From NCBI GenBank assembly GCA_002011215.1, contig MTML01000082.1, positions 1-64,000 on the forward strand: a stretch of DNA of 64,000 bases. Reading direction: 5' to 3'. Shown in pieces: positions 46,874 to 54,466 of this stretch. This stretch comes from Archaeoglobus sp. JdFR-24. Lineage in GTDB: Archaea; Halobacteriota; Archaeoglobi; Archaeoglobales; Archaeoglobaceae. The translations under genes were made by a program, and so were the position numbers. The notes beneath the pieces were generated by a model. It was not told where the DNA came from. It saw only the letters and a list, made by a program, of their open reading frames with translations, and searched no databases. Positions within the stretch are counted from its first letter, which is position 1; every line of letters begins with the position of its first letter.

Positions 46874-47299
46874 TTACTCAACTTTTAACCCTCTCATGAA
46901 TTTTTCAATGAACACTTGAAGATCTTCAACATCCCTTTGTAAAATTTCATAAATCAGTTCATTATCCACATCCCAATACAAATGAACGAGTCTGTTTCTG
47001 AACCTTGCCATCCTGATTAGCCTTTTCAGCAAATGCTTCATCGAAAAACCCGGTCTCTTTCATAACTCTAAAAGTGTCTGCATAATCCTCAGGGACTCTG
47101 AGCCTGTTTCTTGAAATAATATGATTGGACATGTCTATTGCTGCTTCGATGACAACGATTAGGAAATATTTTGCACTTGCCACGTAGTGAGGATTTGAAA
47201 AAAATCTTCTTTCGGCAGCTCTGCAAGTTCCTTAAGTATTCTCAAAGCGTTGAGTAGCTCAGAGGAGAGCTTGGTTATTTTCTCCTCATCAAATTCCAA
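46874..47299 (-). pseudogene. HEPN (HepT/DUF86) toxin with two frameshifts
   Basis: Three frames together give a full DUF86 protein: EEKITKLSSELLNALRILKE, then (after loss of one T in a poly-T run near 47197) NPHYVASAKYFLIVVIEAAI, and (after one extra base near 47030) LIRMARFRNRLVHLYWDVD, ending FMRGLKVE. The RNase motif RNRLVH is preserved but out of frame. It would start near 47299 and overlaps the end of the MNT gene. Either an inactivated toxin or two sequence errors; see findings. Confidence 0.8.
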
Positions 47300-47699
47300 G
47301 TGCCTCCCTCCTATATCTCCTTCTGAAGTAAGCGAAGTCGTGATATTCTGAGATCGTAGAAACTTCAAAGTCTGTTCTTGTCCTTTCATCCTTGCTGAAA
47401 AGAAGCAAACCCTGGATTACACTAAATCTGAACGAAAGAGGAGCTGAATTCAGGATTCGGGTATCAGCAGGCAATCCGAGAATTTTTTCGAGCTCGACCT
47501 CAAGCTGAAGTTCGTAAAATACGTCTTTAATGTCTTTATTATCTTCTAAATAAACGGCAACATCAACATCTCTAAAGCTGCCTGTTAAAAATGAACCGTG
47601 AACATAAGCAAAGATGATTTCTTCTCTATTTCTGAGTGTTTCGGTTAGTTTTTTCAGGATTTCATTTCTCTTAGTTTCACCGAGAGTTTGAACTTTCAT
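47289..47699 (-). CDS. mntA: MNT-domain nucleotidyltransferase antitoxin
   Basis: 136 residues of the minimal nucleotidyltransferase family, with HGSFLTGSFRDVDVAVYL carrying the GS-x(n)-D-x-D catalytic core. In MNT-HEPN modules this enzyme adds AMP to the HEPN RNase and blocks it. The HEPN partner overlaps downstream but is frameshifted, so this antitoxin appears to be orphaned. Confidence 0.85.
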   Translation of the reverse strand: MKVQTLGETKRNEILKKLTETLRNREEIIFAYVHGSFLTGSFRDVDVAVYLEDNKDIKDVFYELQLEVELEKILGLPADTRILNSAPLSFRFSVIQGLLLFSKDERTRTDFEVSTISEYHDFAYFRRRYRREALGI

Positions 47700-47750
47700 A
47701 TCGATATGTTGGATTTGTTTTTCTTATAGTTTTCTGCGGGTTTAGAGTGG

Positions 47751-47921
47751 TTAGTTACTAAAGATTTCATCCAGCGTTTTCTGCATCTTGATTTTTTCTT
47801 TGTTTATCTTTTCAAGCTCCTTAATTTCTTCGTCGAATTCTTCTTCAACTTTAACCCTTATTTCGCCAGAGAGAAGTTTTAGTAACAGGGTGTCGCGGAT
47901 TTGGATGAGGGTATGAGATAG
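47751..47921 (-). pseudogene. HsdS (type I specificity subunit) C-terminal remnant
   Basis: Fifty-six codons on the minus strand read LSHTLIQIRDTLLLKLLSGE, IRVKVEEEFDEEIKELEK and end in DEIFSN. RDTLLxKLxSGEIRV is the usual ending of type I specificity subunits. The frame is closed by stops immediately upstream, so only the tail survives. It lies upstream of the HsdR remnant on the same strand, separated by the MNT/HEPN pair. Confidence 0.7.
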
Positions 47922-47991
47922 TTATCATATCATCCCCTAAAACCAGTGAACGGAGATTTTTAAGACTTAAAAAGAAACTGGATCAAGTAAT

Positions 47992-48017
47992 GACTGTATA
48001 AAGAGACTGTATAAAGA
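47992..48017 (+). repeat. Perfect 13-bp tandem duplication
   Basis: gactgtataaaga occurs twice in succession in the gap between the HsdS remnant and the radical SAM locus. Confidence 0.8.
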
Positions 48018-48126
48018 GAGCAAGTAAAAGATAATCGGTTTAAAATGATCAGCCTCTAATATTTAAGAAACTGATCCTCAAAAGATTTAAGGAGGGAAGA
48101 CCCATAGATTGATAAGCGGGGATAAA

Positions 48127-48204
48127 ATGAGCAACTTCAAGTTCTGAAAATATAAACTGGTGTGTCTCCCTGAAACTGAAATCGATCTCTGCTACACTGC
48201 TTAG
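48127..48204 (+). other. 25-codon frame with an internal TGA, upstream of the 58-residue ORF
   Basis: ATG at 48127 opens MSNFKF, then TGA, then an in-frame run KYKLVCLPETEIDLCYTA to TAG at 48202. The TAG overlaps the ribosome-binding site of the next ORF. It could be a dead leader gene or chance. I would not annotate it as coding. Confidence 0.2.
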
Positions 48205-48206
48205 GA

Positions 48207-48232
48207 GGCTTTAATGATAGGCTTTAATGATA
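48207..48232 (+). repeat. 13-bp tandem duplication covering the start of the 58-residue ORF
   Basis: ggctttaatgata is repeated head to tail. The first copy contains the ATG used by the small ORF and the second copy encodes part of its N-terminus in another phase. Confidence 0.8.
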
Positions 48233-48390
48233 AAACCTTCTTACCAGATGGATATGAACAGGTCGCTTACTGGCCAGGTTACTGCTCCAAGAAACTATGT
48301 TCAGGAGTAGTGATGAGAAATGATAGAGTTAGTGGTTTGTCTCTCGAATGCTTTGAACTTCTACAGGATGAATCTTTAATGGAGGGATAA
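48214..48390 (+). CDS. 58-residue Cys-containing peptide, possible substrate or partner of the radical SAM enzyme
   Basis: The frame runs from the ATG at 48214, five bases behind a strong TAGGAGG ribosome-binding site, to a TAA one base before the radical SAM start. The peptide has a charged N-terminus, YWPGYCSKKLC in the middle (Cys24, Cys29), a third Cys46, and an acidic end (ELLQDESLMEG). It has no membrane segment or known domain. Its size, cysteines and tight coupling to a radical SAM gene recall RiPP precursors or small radical SAM partner peptides. That role is inference; it might instead be the remnant of a larger protein. Confidence 0.55.
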   Translation: MIGFNDKTFLPDGYEQVAYWPGYCSKKLCSGVVMRNDRVSGLSLECFELLQDESLMEG

Positions 48391-48391
48391 A

Positions 48392-49279
48392 ATGAAGGGA
48401 ATACATTTTCTCTTAACCTATACCTGCAATTTTGAATGTGATCATTGTTTCGTGTACAGCAGTCCGAACGCAAGGGGAACTTTCACTCTAAAACAGATTA
48501 AGAAAGTTTTTGATGAGCTGATCAAGATCAGAACAATAGAATGGGTGTATTTTGAAGGGGGCGAACCATTTCTATTTTATCCTCTGATGCTTGAAGGTCT
48601 CATGATCGCTAAGGATATGGGATTCAAAACTGGAGTGGTAACCAATGCATACTGGGCAACATCTGAGGAAGATGCGATGCTCTGGCTCAGACCCCTATGT
48701 GAATTAGAAGTTTCAGATCTCAGCATAAGCGACGACTCATTCCATTATGAAGGGGAAGATACTCCGCCCAAACGGGCTTTGATCGCAGCAGAAAGAATGG
48801 GTTTGCCAGTCGGCTCGATTTGCATTAAAAAACCTGCAGTTGAAACAGATAAGCAACCCAGGGGAGCGCCAGTCATTGGTGGTAGTGTTATGTTCAGGGG
48901 GAGGGCTGTTGAGAAGTTGACTGATGGACTGCCTAGAAGGCCGTGGAAAGATTTCACAGAATGTCCATATGAAGATTTAAAAGAGCCGAAAAGAGTTCAT
49001 ATTGATCCCTATGGTAACGTTCTTGTCTGTCAAGGATTGAGCATGGGCAACATGTGGGAAACCCCGCTTTCTGAGCTGATCAATAACTATAACCCTGATT
49101 TACACCCAATCTGTGGGCCCTTGGTTAGCGGAGGTCCCGCTCTTCTGGCTGAAGAACATGGTGTTAAACATGATAGTGGATATGTCGATGCCTGCCATTT
49201 CTGCTACCATATACGTCTGGCCCTGATAGATAAGTTTCCACAATACCTCACACCGAGGCAGGTTTATGGATTGAAATAA
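48392..49279 (+). CDS. Radical SAM protein with C-terminal cysteines
   Basis: 295 residues. The SAM/[4Fe-4S] motif CNFECDHC lies near the N-terminus (LLTYTCNFECDHCFVY), followed by the EGGEPFL glycine motif and VTNAYWA. The C-terminal 100 residues carry further cysteines (TECPYEDL, VLVCQG, HPICGP, and the CHFC pair near the end) that could hold an auxiliary cluster, as in SPASM/Twitch enzymes that modify peptides. The start follows a GGAGGG sequence inside the end of the upstream 58-residue ORF. The exact reaction is unknown. Confidence 0.85.
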   Translation: MKGIHFLLTYTCNFECDHCFVYSSPNARGTFTLKQIKKVFDELIKIRTIEWVYFEGGEPFLFYPLMLEGLMIAKDMGFKTGVVTNAYWATSEEDAMLWLRPLCELEVSDLSISDDSFHYEGEDTPPKRALIAAERMGLPVGSICIKKPAVETDKQPRGAPVIGGSVMFRGRAVEKLTDGLPRRPWKDFTECPYEDLKEPKRVHIDPYGNVLVCQGLSMGNMWETPLSELINNYNPDLHPICGPLVSGGPALLAEEHGVKHDSGYVDACHFCYHIRLALIDKFPQYLTPRQVYGLK

Positions 49280-49307
49280 TCCCAGTTATGGATTGAAATA
49301 ACTCGGA
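49264..49307 (+). repeat. Duplicated radical SAM 3' end (22-bp period)
   Basis: ttatggattgaaataa (49264-49279), the last codons and stop of the radical SAM gene, recurs at 49286-49301 with a six-base linker. Confidence 0.8.
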
Positions 49308-49732
49308 CTTCATATAACAGACATATCCGATTTATTTTTTATACTTCACACTATACTCATGCAAATTTGCCCTCGTAAATTCAGGATACGTTCTGATTCC
49401 GTTTTGAGGAGATAGGTTTTGAGGAGATAGGTTTTGAGGAGATAGGTTTTGAGGAGATAGTACCCACTCAGATTTCAGGCCTGAGTTGTTGGGGTTGTTG
49501 AGACGGCTTGGGATGCAACCCCTCCTTGCATCCTTCTGCAGCCCCTGCATCCGCCCTGCAAGTTATAAAGCCTTATATTCCAAGAGTCAAAACCCAAGGT
49601 AAAACAACGGTAGTGTAAAGTGTAAAGTATAATAACTTCTGCACAAGCAATGAGCGAAGTGATCGAGGGGTGAACATCAAAGCTTTGAGAACCTTCTTTC
49701 AGAAAATTATTGAAACTCACCCCACTCAAAAC
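49308..49732. other. Non-coding gap of about 425 bp
   Basis: Contains the four-copy 15-bp repeat (49401-49460) and, around 49510-49560, a Cys-codon-rich minus-strand stretch with inverted gcatcc/ggatgc pieces. Frames exist on the minus strand, but their composition is unlike a protein. I support no gene here. Confidence 0.5.
49401..49460 (+). repeat. Four perfect tandem copies of a 15-bp unit
   Basis: gttttgaggagatag is repeated exactly four times without spacers. On the minus strand it would encode LSPQN repeats. It is a minisatellite, not a CRISPR. Confidence 0.9.
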
Positions 49733-50437
49733 TCACCCACTCAATATCCCTAACACTTCTCTGATATCATTAATCGTAAAATCTGCCTCTCCAATCTTAT
49801 CCTCAAAGAAGTTTCTATCCCCGTAGGCAGCATAAACAGTCACCATGCCCAATCTTTTCCCGGCTTTAATGTCTCTGTTTATGCTGTCTCCCACAAGCAC
49901 CGCCTCCTCTGGCCTTGCATTAAGCTTCCTCAGCGCCAGCTTTATTGAGTCGGGCTCAGGTTTTCTCTTGCCGGTCATGTCTGCTGAAATCACCACATCG
50001 AAGAAATCAATCAGTCCAGCCTTGCGCAACCTGCTCACCGCATGCCCGTTTAAAGCATCTGTCACGACAGCAAGCCTTAAACCCATCTCTCTGAGTCTGG
50101 CAAGCGTCTCTCTAACGTGAGGATAGGGTTTTATTGTTGAGAGCTTAACATCATCGTATATCCTGCAGCATTCCTTGAAGGTTTGCTCGCTGTAAACTCC
50201 AATATCCCTCATGTAGTCTGCTATGTTCTCATGGCTCTCGAACCCATGCCTCCATCTCAGAAAGTAGCTCAAAAGCTCCTTATCATCCCCCTTCCCTATA
50301 TAATCTATCACCGCTTTACATGACCTCATCTTAGCTTCAACAAAGTCGAAGAGAGTGTTGTCCATGTCGAAGATCACCGCTTTGGGTTTGATCTGTGTTC
50401 TCATCTCCTTTTTATTTTTAGCCTGAGCCTGACACAC
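49733..50437 (-). CDS. HAD-superfamily phosphatase
   Basis: About 234 residues. The HAD nucleophile motif is FDMDNTLFDF, motif II VVTDALNG, motif III KRKPEPDSI, and motif IV VGDSINRDIKAGK. I prefer the GTG at 50437, which follows GAGAGGTG; an ATG at 50404 just before the HAD motif is also possible. It is the last gene of the CARF-PIN-HAD transcription unit and starts five bases beyond the PIN stop, so it may act on a phosphorylated product of that system. Confidence 0.88.
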   Translation of the reverse strand: MCQAQAKNKKEMRTQIKPKAVIFDMDNTLFDFVEAKMRSCKAVIDYIGKGDDKELLSYFLRWRHGFESHENIADYMRDIGVYSEQTFKECCRIYDDVKLSTIKPYPHVRETLARLREMGLRLAVVTDALNGHAVSRLRKAGLIDFFDVVISADMTGKRKPEPDSIKLALRKLNARPEEAVLVGDSINRDIKAGKRLGMVTVYAAYGDRNFFEDKIGEADFTINDIREVLGILSG

Positions 50438-50441
50438 GATT

Positions 50442-51443
50442 TCACCTCTCAACACCCAGCTTATTAAGCCTTCTGCATAATTTTAAATGCTTTTCAAATC
50501 TCTCCCACAGTTTTTCATCCAGAAATCTCAGCTTTAGGTCATCTTTCCTGCTTTTTCCCCTGAATTCTCCGAAGACAACTATGCTGTTCATCCTTATCAC
50601 ACCAAAAACGCATGCGAGGTTGTAAATCAGATCTCTGAGCTGGGAAGCACTGCAGTAATCAGCGCTAACAGCATGTGGATATTTGAAGAAGAAGTACTCT
50701 ATCCCTTCAGCCCTGCAAAGGTCAGACATCGCATTATCGGCGGTGAGCAGAACAGGGAGTGATGCTCTTTCCTTTTCGAACCTCCTGATGGTTTTCACGA
50801 TTATCCTGTCGTTGTTCTCTTTATCATCGCTTGAGTTCTCAATTGCATCAACCTCTAAGGCACTGAGTCTCAATTTCTGATACTCACTCAGCGCTATGTA
50901 TGCAGCGATCCTCGACCTCTTCATTCTCCTGTTGACGAACTCATCGAGGAGAAAGTTCTGGTATCTTGCAAGGCTCTTGATCTCCAATATTTGTGATGGA
51001 GAATATTTGAAATTCAGAGACGCCTCTATCTCATCCTTCACAGTCTCCACGAGAATGATCTCAAATGGTCTCAATCCGAAGGAAGATATAAAGCGGTGGT
51101 ACAGGATGTTCGTATCAGGGCAGAAATAAACCCTCTTACTCATGTTCCTGTAGTGGTTCAGCCTTTTAGCAAATTCCCTCTCGTTCTCATATCTGATTAT
51201 TCCACTCGCAAGCAGGCATTCAAGAAAATCGCCGTAAGATGGCATTTCTTGCGAGTATTCATGAAAGTGTGAGAGGTTTATGTCGAAGTCGTATTCGCCC
51301 TGCAACACTTTCAGTTTGTAGCCATCACCCTGTGACGCCTCAAACAGCGTGAAGTGAGAATAAAGAGGATACATCACACTGATTTCATCCTCCAGGTTCA
51401 GAAGTATCTGGAGCTCTTCAGCGTTTATTATAGCTTCCCTCAC
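50442..51443 (-). CDS. PIN-domain ribonuclease-like protein, partner of CARF
   Basis: About 333 residues from GTG 51443, which follows a strong AGGAGGTG. Residues 1-100 are an unrecognised N-terminal region. A PIN domain begins at VYFCPDTNILYHRF (Asp near residue 110), with ETVKDEIEAS, a central Asp/Glu-rich stretch (SSDDKENNDRIIV) and the C-terminal PIN motif VLLTADNAMSDLCRAEG. The last 80 residues are basic. The four acidic positions of a metal-dependent RNase seem to be present. The CARF gene overlaps the start by 26 bases, so the proteins are made together and may form a sensor-effector pair. Confidence 0.75.
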   Translation of the reverse strand: MREAIINAEELQILLNLEDEISVMYPLYSHFTLFEASQGDGYKLKVLQGEYDFDINLSHFHEYSQEMPSYGDFLECLLASGIIRYENEREFAKRLNHYRNMSKRVYFCPDTNILYHRFISSFGLRPFEIILVETVKDEIEASLNFKYSPSQILEIKSLARYQNFLLDEFVNRRMKRSRIAAYIALSEYQKLRLSALEVDAIENSSDDKENNDRIIVKTIRRFEKERASLPVLLTADNAMSDLCRAEGIEYFFFKYPHAVSADYCSASQLRDLIYNLACVFGVIRMNSIVVFGEFRGKSRKDDLKLRFLDEKLWERFEKHLKLCRRLNKLGVER

Positions 51444-51915
51444 GCAAATGCACCTCCTCAATGAAATCCCTGAGGTTCTGAATTGAGAGTGGGATCATCA
51501 TATATGGTTTATCCGCCTTATCCAGGCTCTTAACGGCAAGATAGAAAACATGATCTATCCTGAACTTTATGGCTGGAATGAGGGCTGCAGCAACCAGAGC
51601 CTTTCTGCCGGGTGTTATGTCGATTGCTACCCTGTATCCTTTCTCTTTCAGTTCTCTGACCAGAGAACTTATCTTCATACCAGCCTCAACAAACTCAGCT
51701 TCTTTAACGATGTGAGTTTCTATCTCGGGAGAGAACCCGTATTCTTCGCTCATAACTTTTATTCCCTCTGAGGCTTTCTCAACCTCTCCTGCATAGATGT
51801 CCTCGGCGAAGATGTAAACTGTATCCGGGAAGTAGGCTTTCTCCACCAGAACTGCATAATATGTGTTGAGGAGAGCCCATGTCGAACGGCCGAGGATTGT
51901 TATGTAAGCTTTCAC
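51418..51915 (-). CDS. Stand-alone CARF-domain protein
   Basis: 165 residues starting at GTG. A Rossmann-like fold: first strand AYITILGRS, a helix, VYIFAED, then the CARF hallmark loop IDITPGRKALVAAAL (Asp99 to Lys105), followed by HVFYLAV. This matches the D-x-T/S-x-G-x-K/R pattern by which CARF domains bind cyclic oligoadenylate or related nucleotides. There is no HTH or HEPN effector in the chain; the effector is probably the overlapping PIN protein. The start lies 29 bases behind the shared TTTAAGTAT promoter element. Confidence 0.75.
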   Translation of the reverse strand: MKAYITILGRSTWALLNTYYAVLVEKAYFPDTVYIFAEDIYAGEVEKASEGIKVMSEEYGFSPEIETHIVKEAEFVEAGMKISSLVRELKEKGYRVAIDITPGRKALVAAALIPAIKFRIDHVFYLAVKSLDKADKPYMMIPLSIQNLRDFIEEVHLREGSYNKR

Positions 51916-51944
51916 AATAGTTGATTGATTTCATAATACTTAAA
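51916..51944 (-). promoter_or_regulatory. Shared promoter element, CARF-PIN-HAD unit
   Basis: On the minus strand TTTAAGTAT (51944-51936) is followed by TATGA and AATCAATCAA (51930-51921). The distance from the first base of the box to the start codon is 29 bases, exactly as in front of the CARF-HTH gene at 55052. Confidence 0.65.
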
Positions 51945-52054
51945 CCTTTTGTTCAACTAATTAAAAAGTTATCAAGGCTTTCAGCAAAAGAGTTCCATTT
52001 ATAGTTTAAAGAGTATTTACACTCTTTACACCAACAATTCAAAAATTAACTGAT

Positions 52055-52543
52055 TTATTTTTTACTCATAGTAATTCTTTGAATAATTTTAGTGATCTCT
52101 TCAACCATTTCCCTATCAAAAGCCATCAATGCATCATGTATCGTTGCATCAGGCATCTTCTCAATCAATTCATCTAAACTTTTCAACACCACATTACTCT
52201 TTAGCAACTTTATCTGTTCTTCAGCTCTTTCAACCCTAGATCTCTCAACCCTGAAAGGTTTGCACACAACAATACCTGCAATGTTATCCAACTCATTTGC
52301 CAGCTTTACAAGTGCATCTCCGCCCCTTCCACCAAGTCCTGCAGTTAGTATAACATGGTTGTACTCAGATAGTACCTTAATAAGTTTATCAAGTTGCTTA
52401 AATTTGTAAAATTCAACACCATCAACCCATTTTTCACCATTGACGACATAAATATCTACATTTTCGTATTCAGACTCTCTTATGAACGTATAAACAATGT
52501 TCTGCCCAGCTCCTCCCGAACCAACTACGGCGATTGTATTCAT
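52055..52543 (-). CDS. Minimal FtsZ/tubulin-like NTPase domain protein
   Basis: 162 residues, about half of FtsZ. The T1 loop GSGGAGQNIV is at residues 8-17. The tubulin signature GGGTGTG is altered to GLGGRGGD at residues 69-76. The FtsZ-like segment GIVVCKPFRVERSRVERAEE, seen as VVTKPFxFEG in FtsZ, follows. The T7 loop and whole C-terminal domain are absent, so it cannot polymerise like FtsZ. It lies 12 bases downstream of the beta-CASP nuclease gene, in one unit. A nucleotide-binding sensor or switch is a reasonable guess. Confidence 0.75.
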   Translation of the reverse strand: MNTIAVVGSGGAGQNIVYTFIRESEYENVDIYVVNGEKWVDGVEFYKFKQLDKLIKVLSEYNHVILTAGLGGRGGDALVKLANELDNIAGIVVCKPFRVERSRVERAEEQIKLLKSNVVLKSLDELIEKMPDATIHDALMAFDREMVEEITKIIQRITMSKK

Positions 52544-52555
52544 GAGATTATCACC

Positions 52556-54079
52556 TCAAAATGAAAGACTTTTACCTTCCATAGGAATAAGAACACTATT
52601 GAAGTTCTCCACAAACCACTCTGGATTCTCAGTGTGTACAGGTATAATCACATCAGGATCCACCGTTTCAATCACCCACCTCAAATCACCCTTCGACGCA
52701 TGCCCGGAAGCATGAAAACCTCTGATGAAACTTGGAACCAACCTACCCTCTTCCAGCATCTCAAACCCGTAAACTCTCAACCCAAACTCCTGCAACCAGT
52801 TGTATAGCCTGAGAAAATCGAACTCCTGCTCTTCTGTGAATGCTTCGCTCGAGGAATAGATGTAGGATCCACCATCTGGCTTAATATCAAGGAGGTGCTT
52901 CATATCGTAGAAGGAGAAGCAGAGAATATGATTTTCAGGATTCCTCGAGATATCCAATGAGTCTACATACCTGTCCTCCCACCTCTCCCTGACAACCACC
53001 TCTTCCCACTTGTACCTCCTGTCCTTCAGCTCTCGATATATTCTCACCTTATTCATCCTGCAAACTCCATCAACGCACTCCATGGCATGAAGCATGTAAG
53101 CGTCCTTCGCTGTGACAACTAACTCCCTCGAAGTTCTCCCTGCGATCTCTACAAAGGTCTCAAGCCTCTCAAAATTCCTGGGAGAGAAATCTGCCACGAC
53201 AAGACCCTTAGACTCTTCAACAGCCTTCAGACAGTTCTCGAAAACGATTTCTTCTGACACGTTAACATCCTCTTCCCTGCCTGCCCTGGTTCCCTCTATG
53301 ATCAAAACCGATGCCTCCTTTGCCCTTTTAACGAATTTCCTTGACTTATTACCGTTTTTGCCATGCATCCTGATGTCTCCGGTGTAAGCTATCGCTGAAT
53401 CACCCCTCAAAATATAGGCAGTTGCACCGTAGATGGAGTGGTCAACCTCAAAAGCATGGATATCAAAGGAAAGGTTGTACTCTGCATGAGTATGAAGATT
53501 TTCTGGCTCAAGCTTCTTTGCATTCCTGCCTTCCTGCCCTGGCCTATATCTCATGAATTTTGCTAGCTCATCTGGTATTCTTTCGGTGCAGATGAAGTCC
53601 CTGCCATTGTAGAACCTTGATTTGGATGAAAGCACCCTCCCATCGTCCAGTGGGGTTCTACGCGAGAAGTATGCTATCTCCGCAACTCCCGATGCCGACA
53701 CGTCTCTCATGGCTTTCAGCACGGCCATGCTCATTGCCGAGGCCATGACAGGCCACTCGTCAAGCAAACCGATGTTCCCGCAGTGATCCAGATGAGCATG
53801 GCTCAAAAGAACAGCCTCCACATTCAGTCTGGGATAGGCAGACATGTCGAGGTCTGCAGGAACAAGATCTCTGCGGTAAATATCGAGTCTGGGTATCAGG
53901 TTGAGGTGAACGAGATCGTGAATTCCTCTTACACTTCTCTCAGACAGAAATTCAGCAAAGTATTTTCCGTATCTGGCAAAGTTCATCCCAAAATCGAGAA
54001 AAACACCCTTACCATTCTCCTCAACATAGATCTTGTTTCCCCCTATTGTGGTAGCCCCATCATAAACTGTTATCTTCAT
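52556..54079 (-). CDS. RNase J-like beta-CASP metallo-beta-lactamase protein
   Basis: 507 residues. Metal motifs are HAHLDH (residues 94-99), the His of VDHSIYGATA, and the Asp of AYTGDIRMHG. Beta-CASP motifs follow: LIIEGT, the His in GFHASGHASKGDL and the His in IIPVHTEN. This is the layout of RNase J/CPSF-type nucleases, but the chain is longer in the beta-CASP insert and has no KH or RNase J C-terminal domain. It is the first gene of a two-gene unit with the FtsZ-like protein and has the shared promoter element. Its likely job is RNA cleavage in the CARF/PIN system. Confidence 0.82.
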   Translation of the reverse strand: MKITVYDGATTIGGNKIYVEENGKGVFLDFGMNFARYGKYFAEFLSERSVRGIHDLVHLNLIPRLDIYRRDLVPADLDMSAYPRLNVEAVLLSHAHLDHCGNIGLLDEWPVMASAMSMAVLKAMRDVSASGVAEIAYFSRRTPLDDGRVLSSKSRFYNGRDFICTERIPDELAKFMRYRPGQEGRNAKKLEPENLHTHAEYNLSFDIHAFEVDHSIYGATAYILRGDSAIAYTGDIRMHGKNGNKSRKFVKRAKEASVLIIEGTRAGREEDVNVSEEIVFENCLKAVEESKGLVVADFSPRNFERLETFVEIAGRTSRELVVTAKDAYMLHAMECVDGVCRMNKVRIYRELKDRRYKWEEVVVRERWEDRYVDSLDISRNPENHILCFSFYDMKHLLDIKPDGGSYIYSSSEAFTEEQEFDFLRLYNWLQEFGLRVYGFEMLEEGRLVPSFIRGFHASGHASKGDLRWVIETVDPDVIIPVHTENPEWFVENFNSVLIPMEGKSLSF

Positions 54080-54110
54080 CCATTAATTGATTAATTAATT
54101 CATACTTAAA
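54080..54110 (-). promoter_or_regulatory. Shared promoter element, beta-CASP/FtsZ-like unit
   Basis: On the minus strand TTTAAGTAT (54110-54102) is followed by GAATTAATT and AATCAATTAA; the start codon lies 31 bases from the first base of the box. The nine bases of the box are identical to those in front of the CARF gene and of the CARF-HTH gene. Confidence 0.65.
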
Positions 54111-54118
54111 TTTTTCTA

Positions 54119-54466
54119 TCAACTAATCTCCGCAATGGCCCGTATAAATCTCTTGTACCACTCAAACTCCTTTGGAGTGACAATATGAATTTCAAAAGGT
54201 GCAAAAACATCTATTGCCTTCATAATTTTAGCTCTTATTCTACCTCGCTCCCACTGGCTTTTTGGCGTATTTTCAGAAACTATAAGGATGTCTATATCGC
54301 TTGCTGGTGTATGCCTTCCTTCAACAACCGAACCAAACACATAAACGTCTGTCCTGCCAAGATCATCTTCAGCTATCTCTTTTATCAGCTTAGCGTAATG
54401 CATGTAATTTTCAAAATACTTTCTTTCCTCTTGGGCAATCTCCCTAACAGCATCCATCAGGTTCAT
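54119..54466 (-). CDS. MNT-domain nucleotidyltransferase (second)
   Basis: 115 residues. The nucleotidyltransferase core is VYVFGSVVEGRHTPASDIDI. Residues 1-35 form a charged helix. It overlaps the end of the upstream HEPN reading frame by four bases (ATGA), the usual HEPN-MNT layout. The MNT reading frame is intact although the HEPN frame is broken. Confidence 0.85.
   Translation of the reverse strand: MNLMDAVREIAQEERKYFENYMHYAKLIKEIAEDDLGRTDVYVFGSVVEGRHTPASDIDILIVSENTPKSQWERGRIRAKIMKAIDVFAPFEIHIVTPKEFEWYKRFIRAIAEIS

Noticed and set aside
48127..48204. TGA read as selenocysteine in the small upstream frame
   Set aside because: No SECIS-like structure is seen, and selenocysteine use is not known in Archaeoglobales.
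49401..49460. Regular repeats that could suggest a CRISPR array
   Set aside because: Units are 15 bp and directly adjacent, with no spacers; it is a simple tandem repeat.
49332..49729. Two minus-strand frames over the minisatellite
   Set aside because: One is built from LSPQN repeats produced by the 15-bp array; neither has a start signal or recognisable domain.
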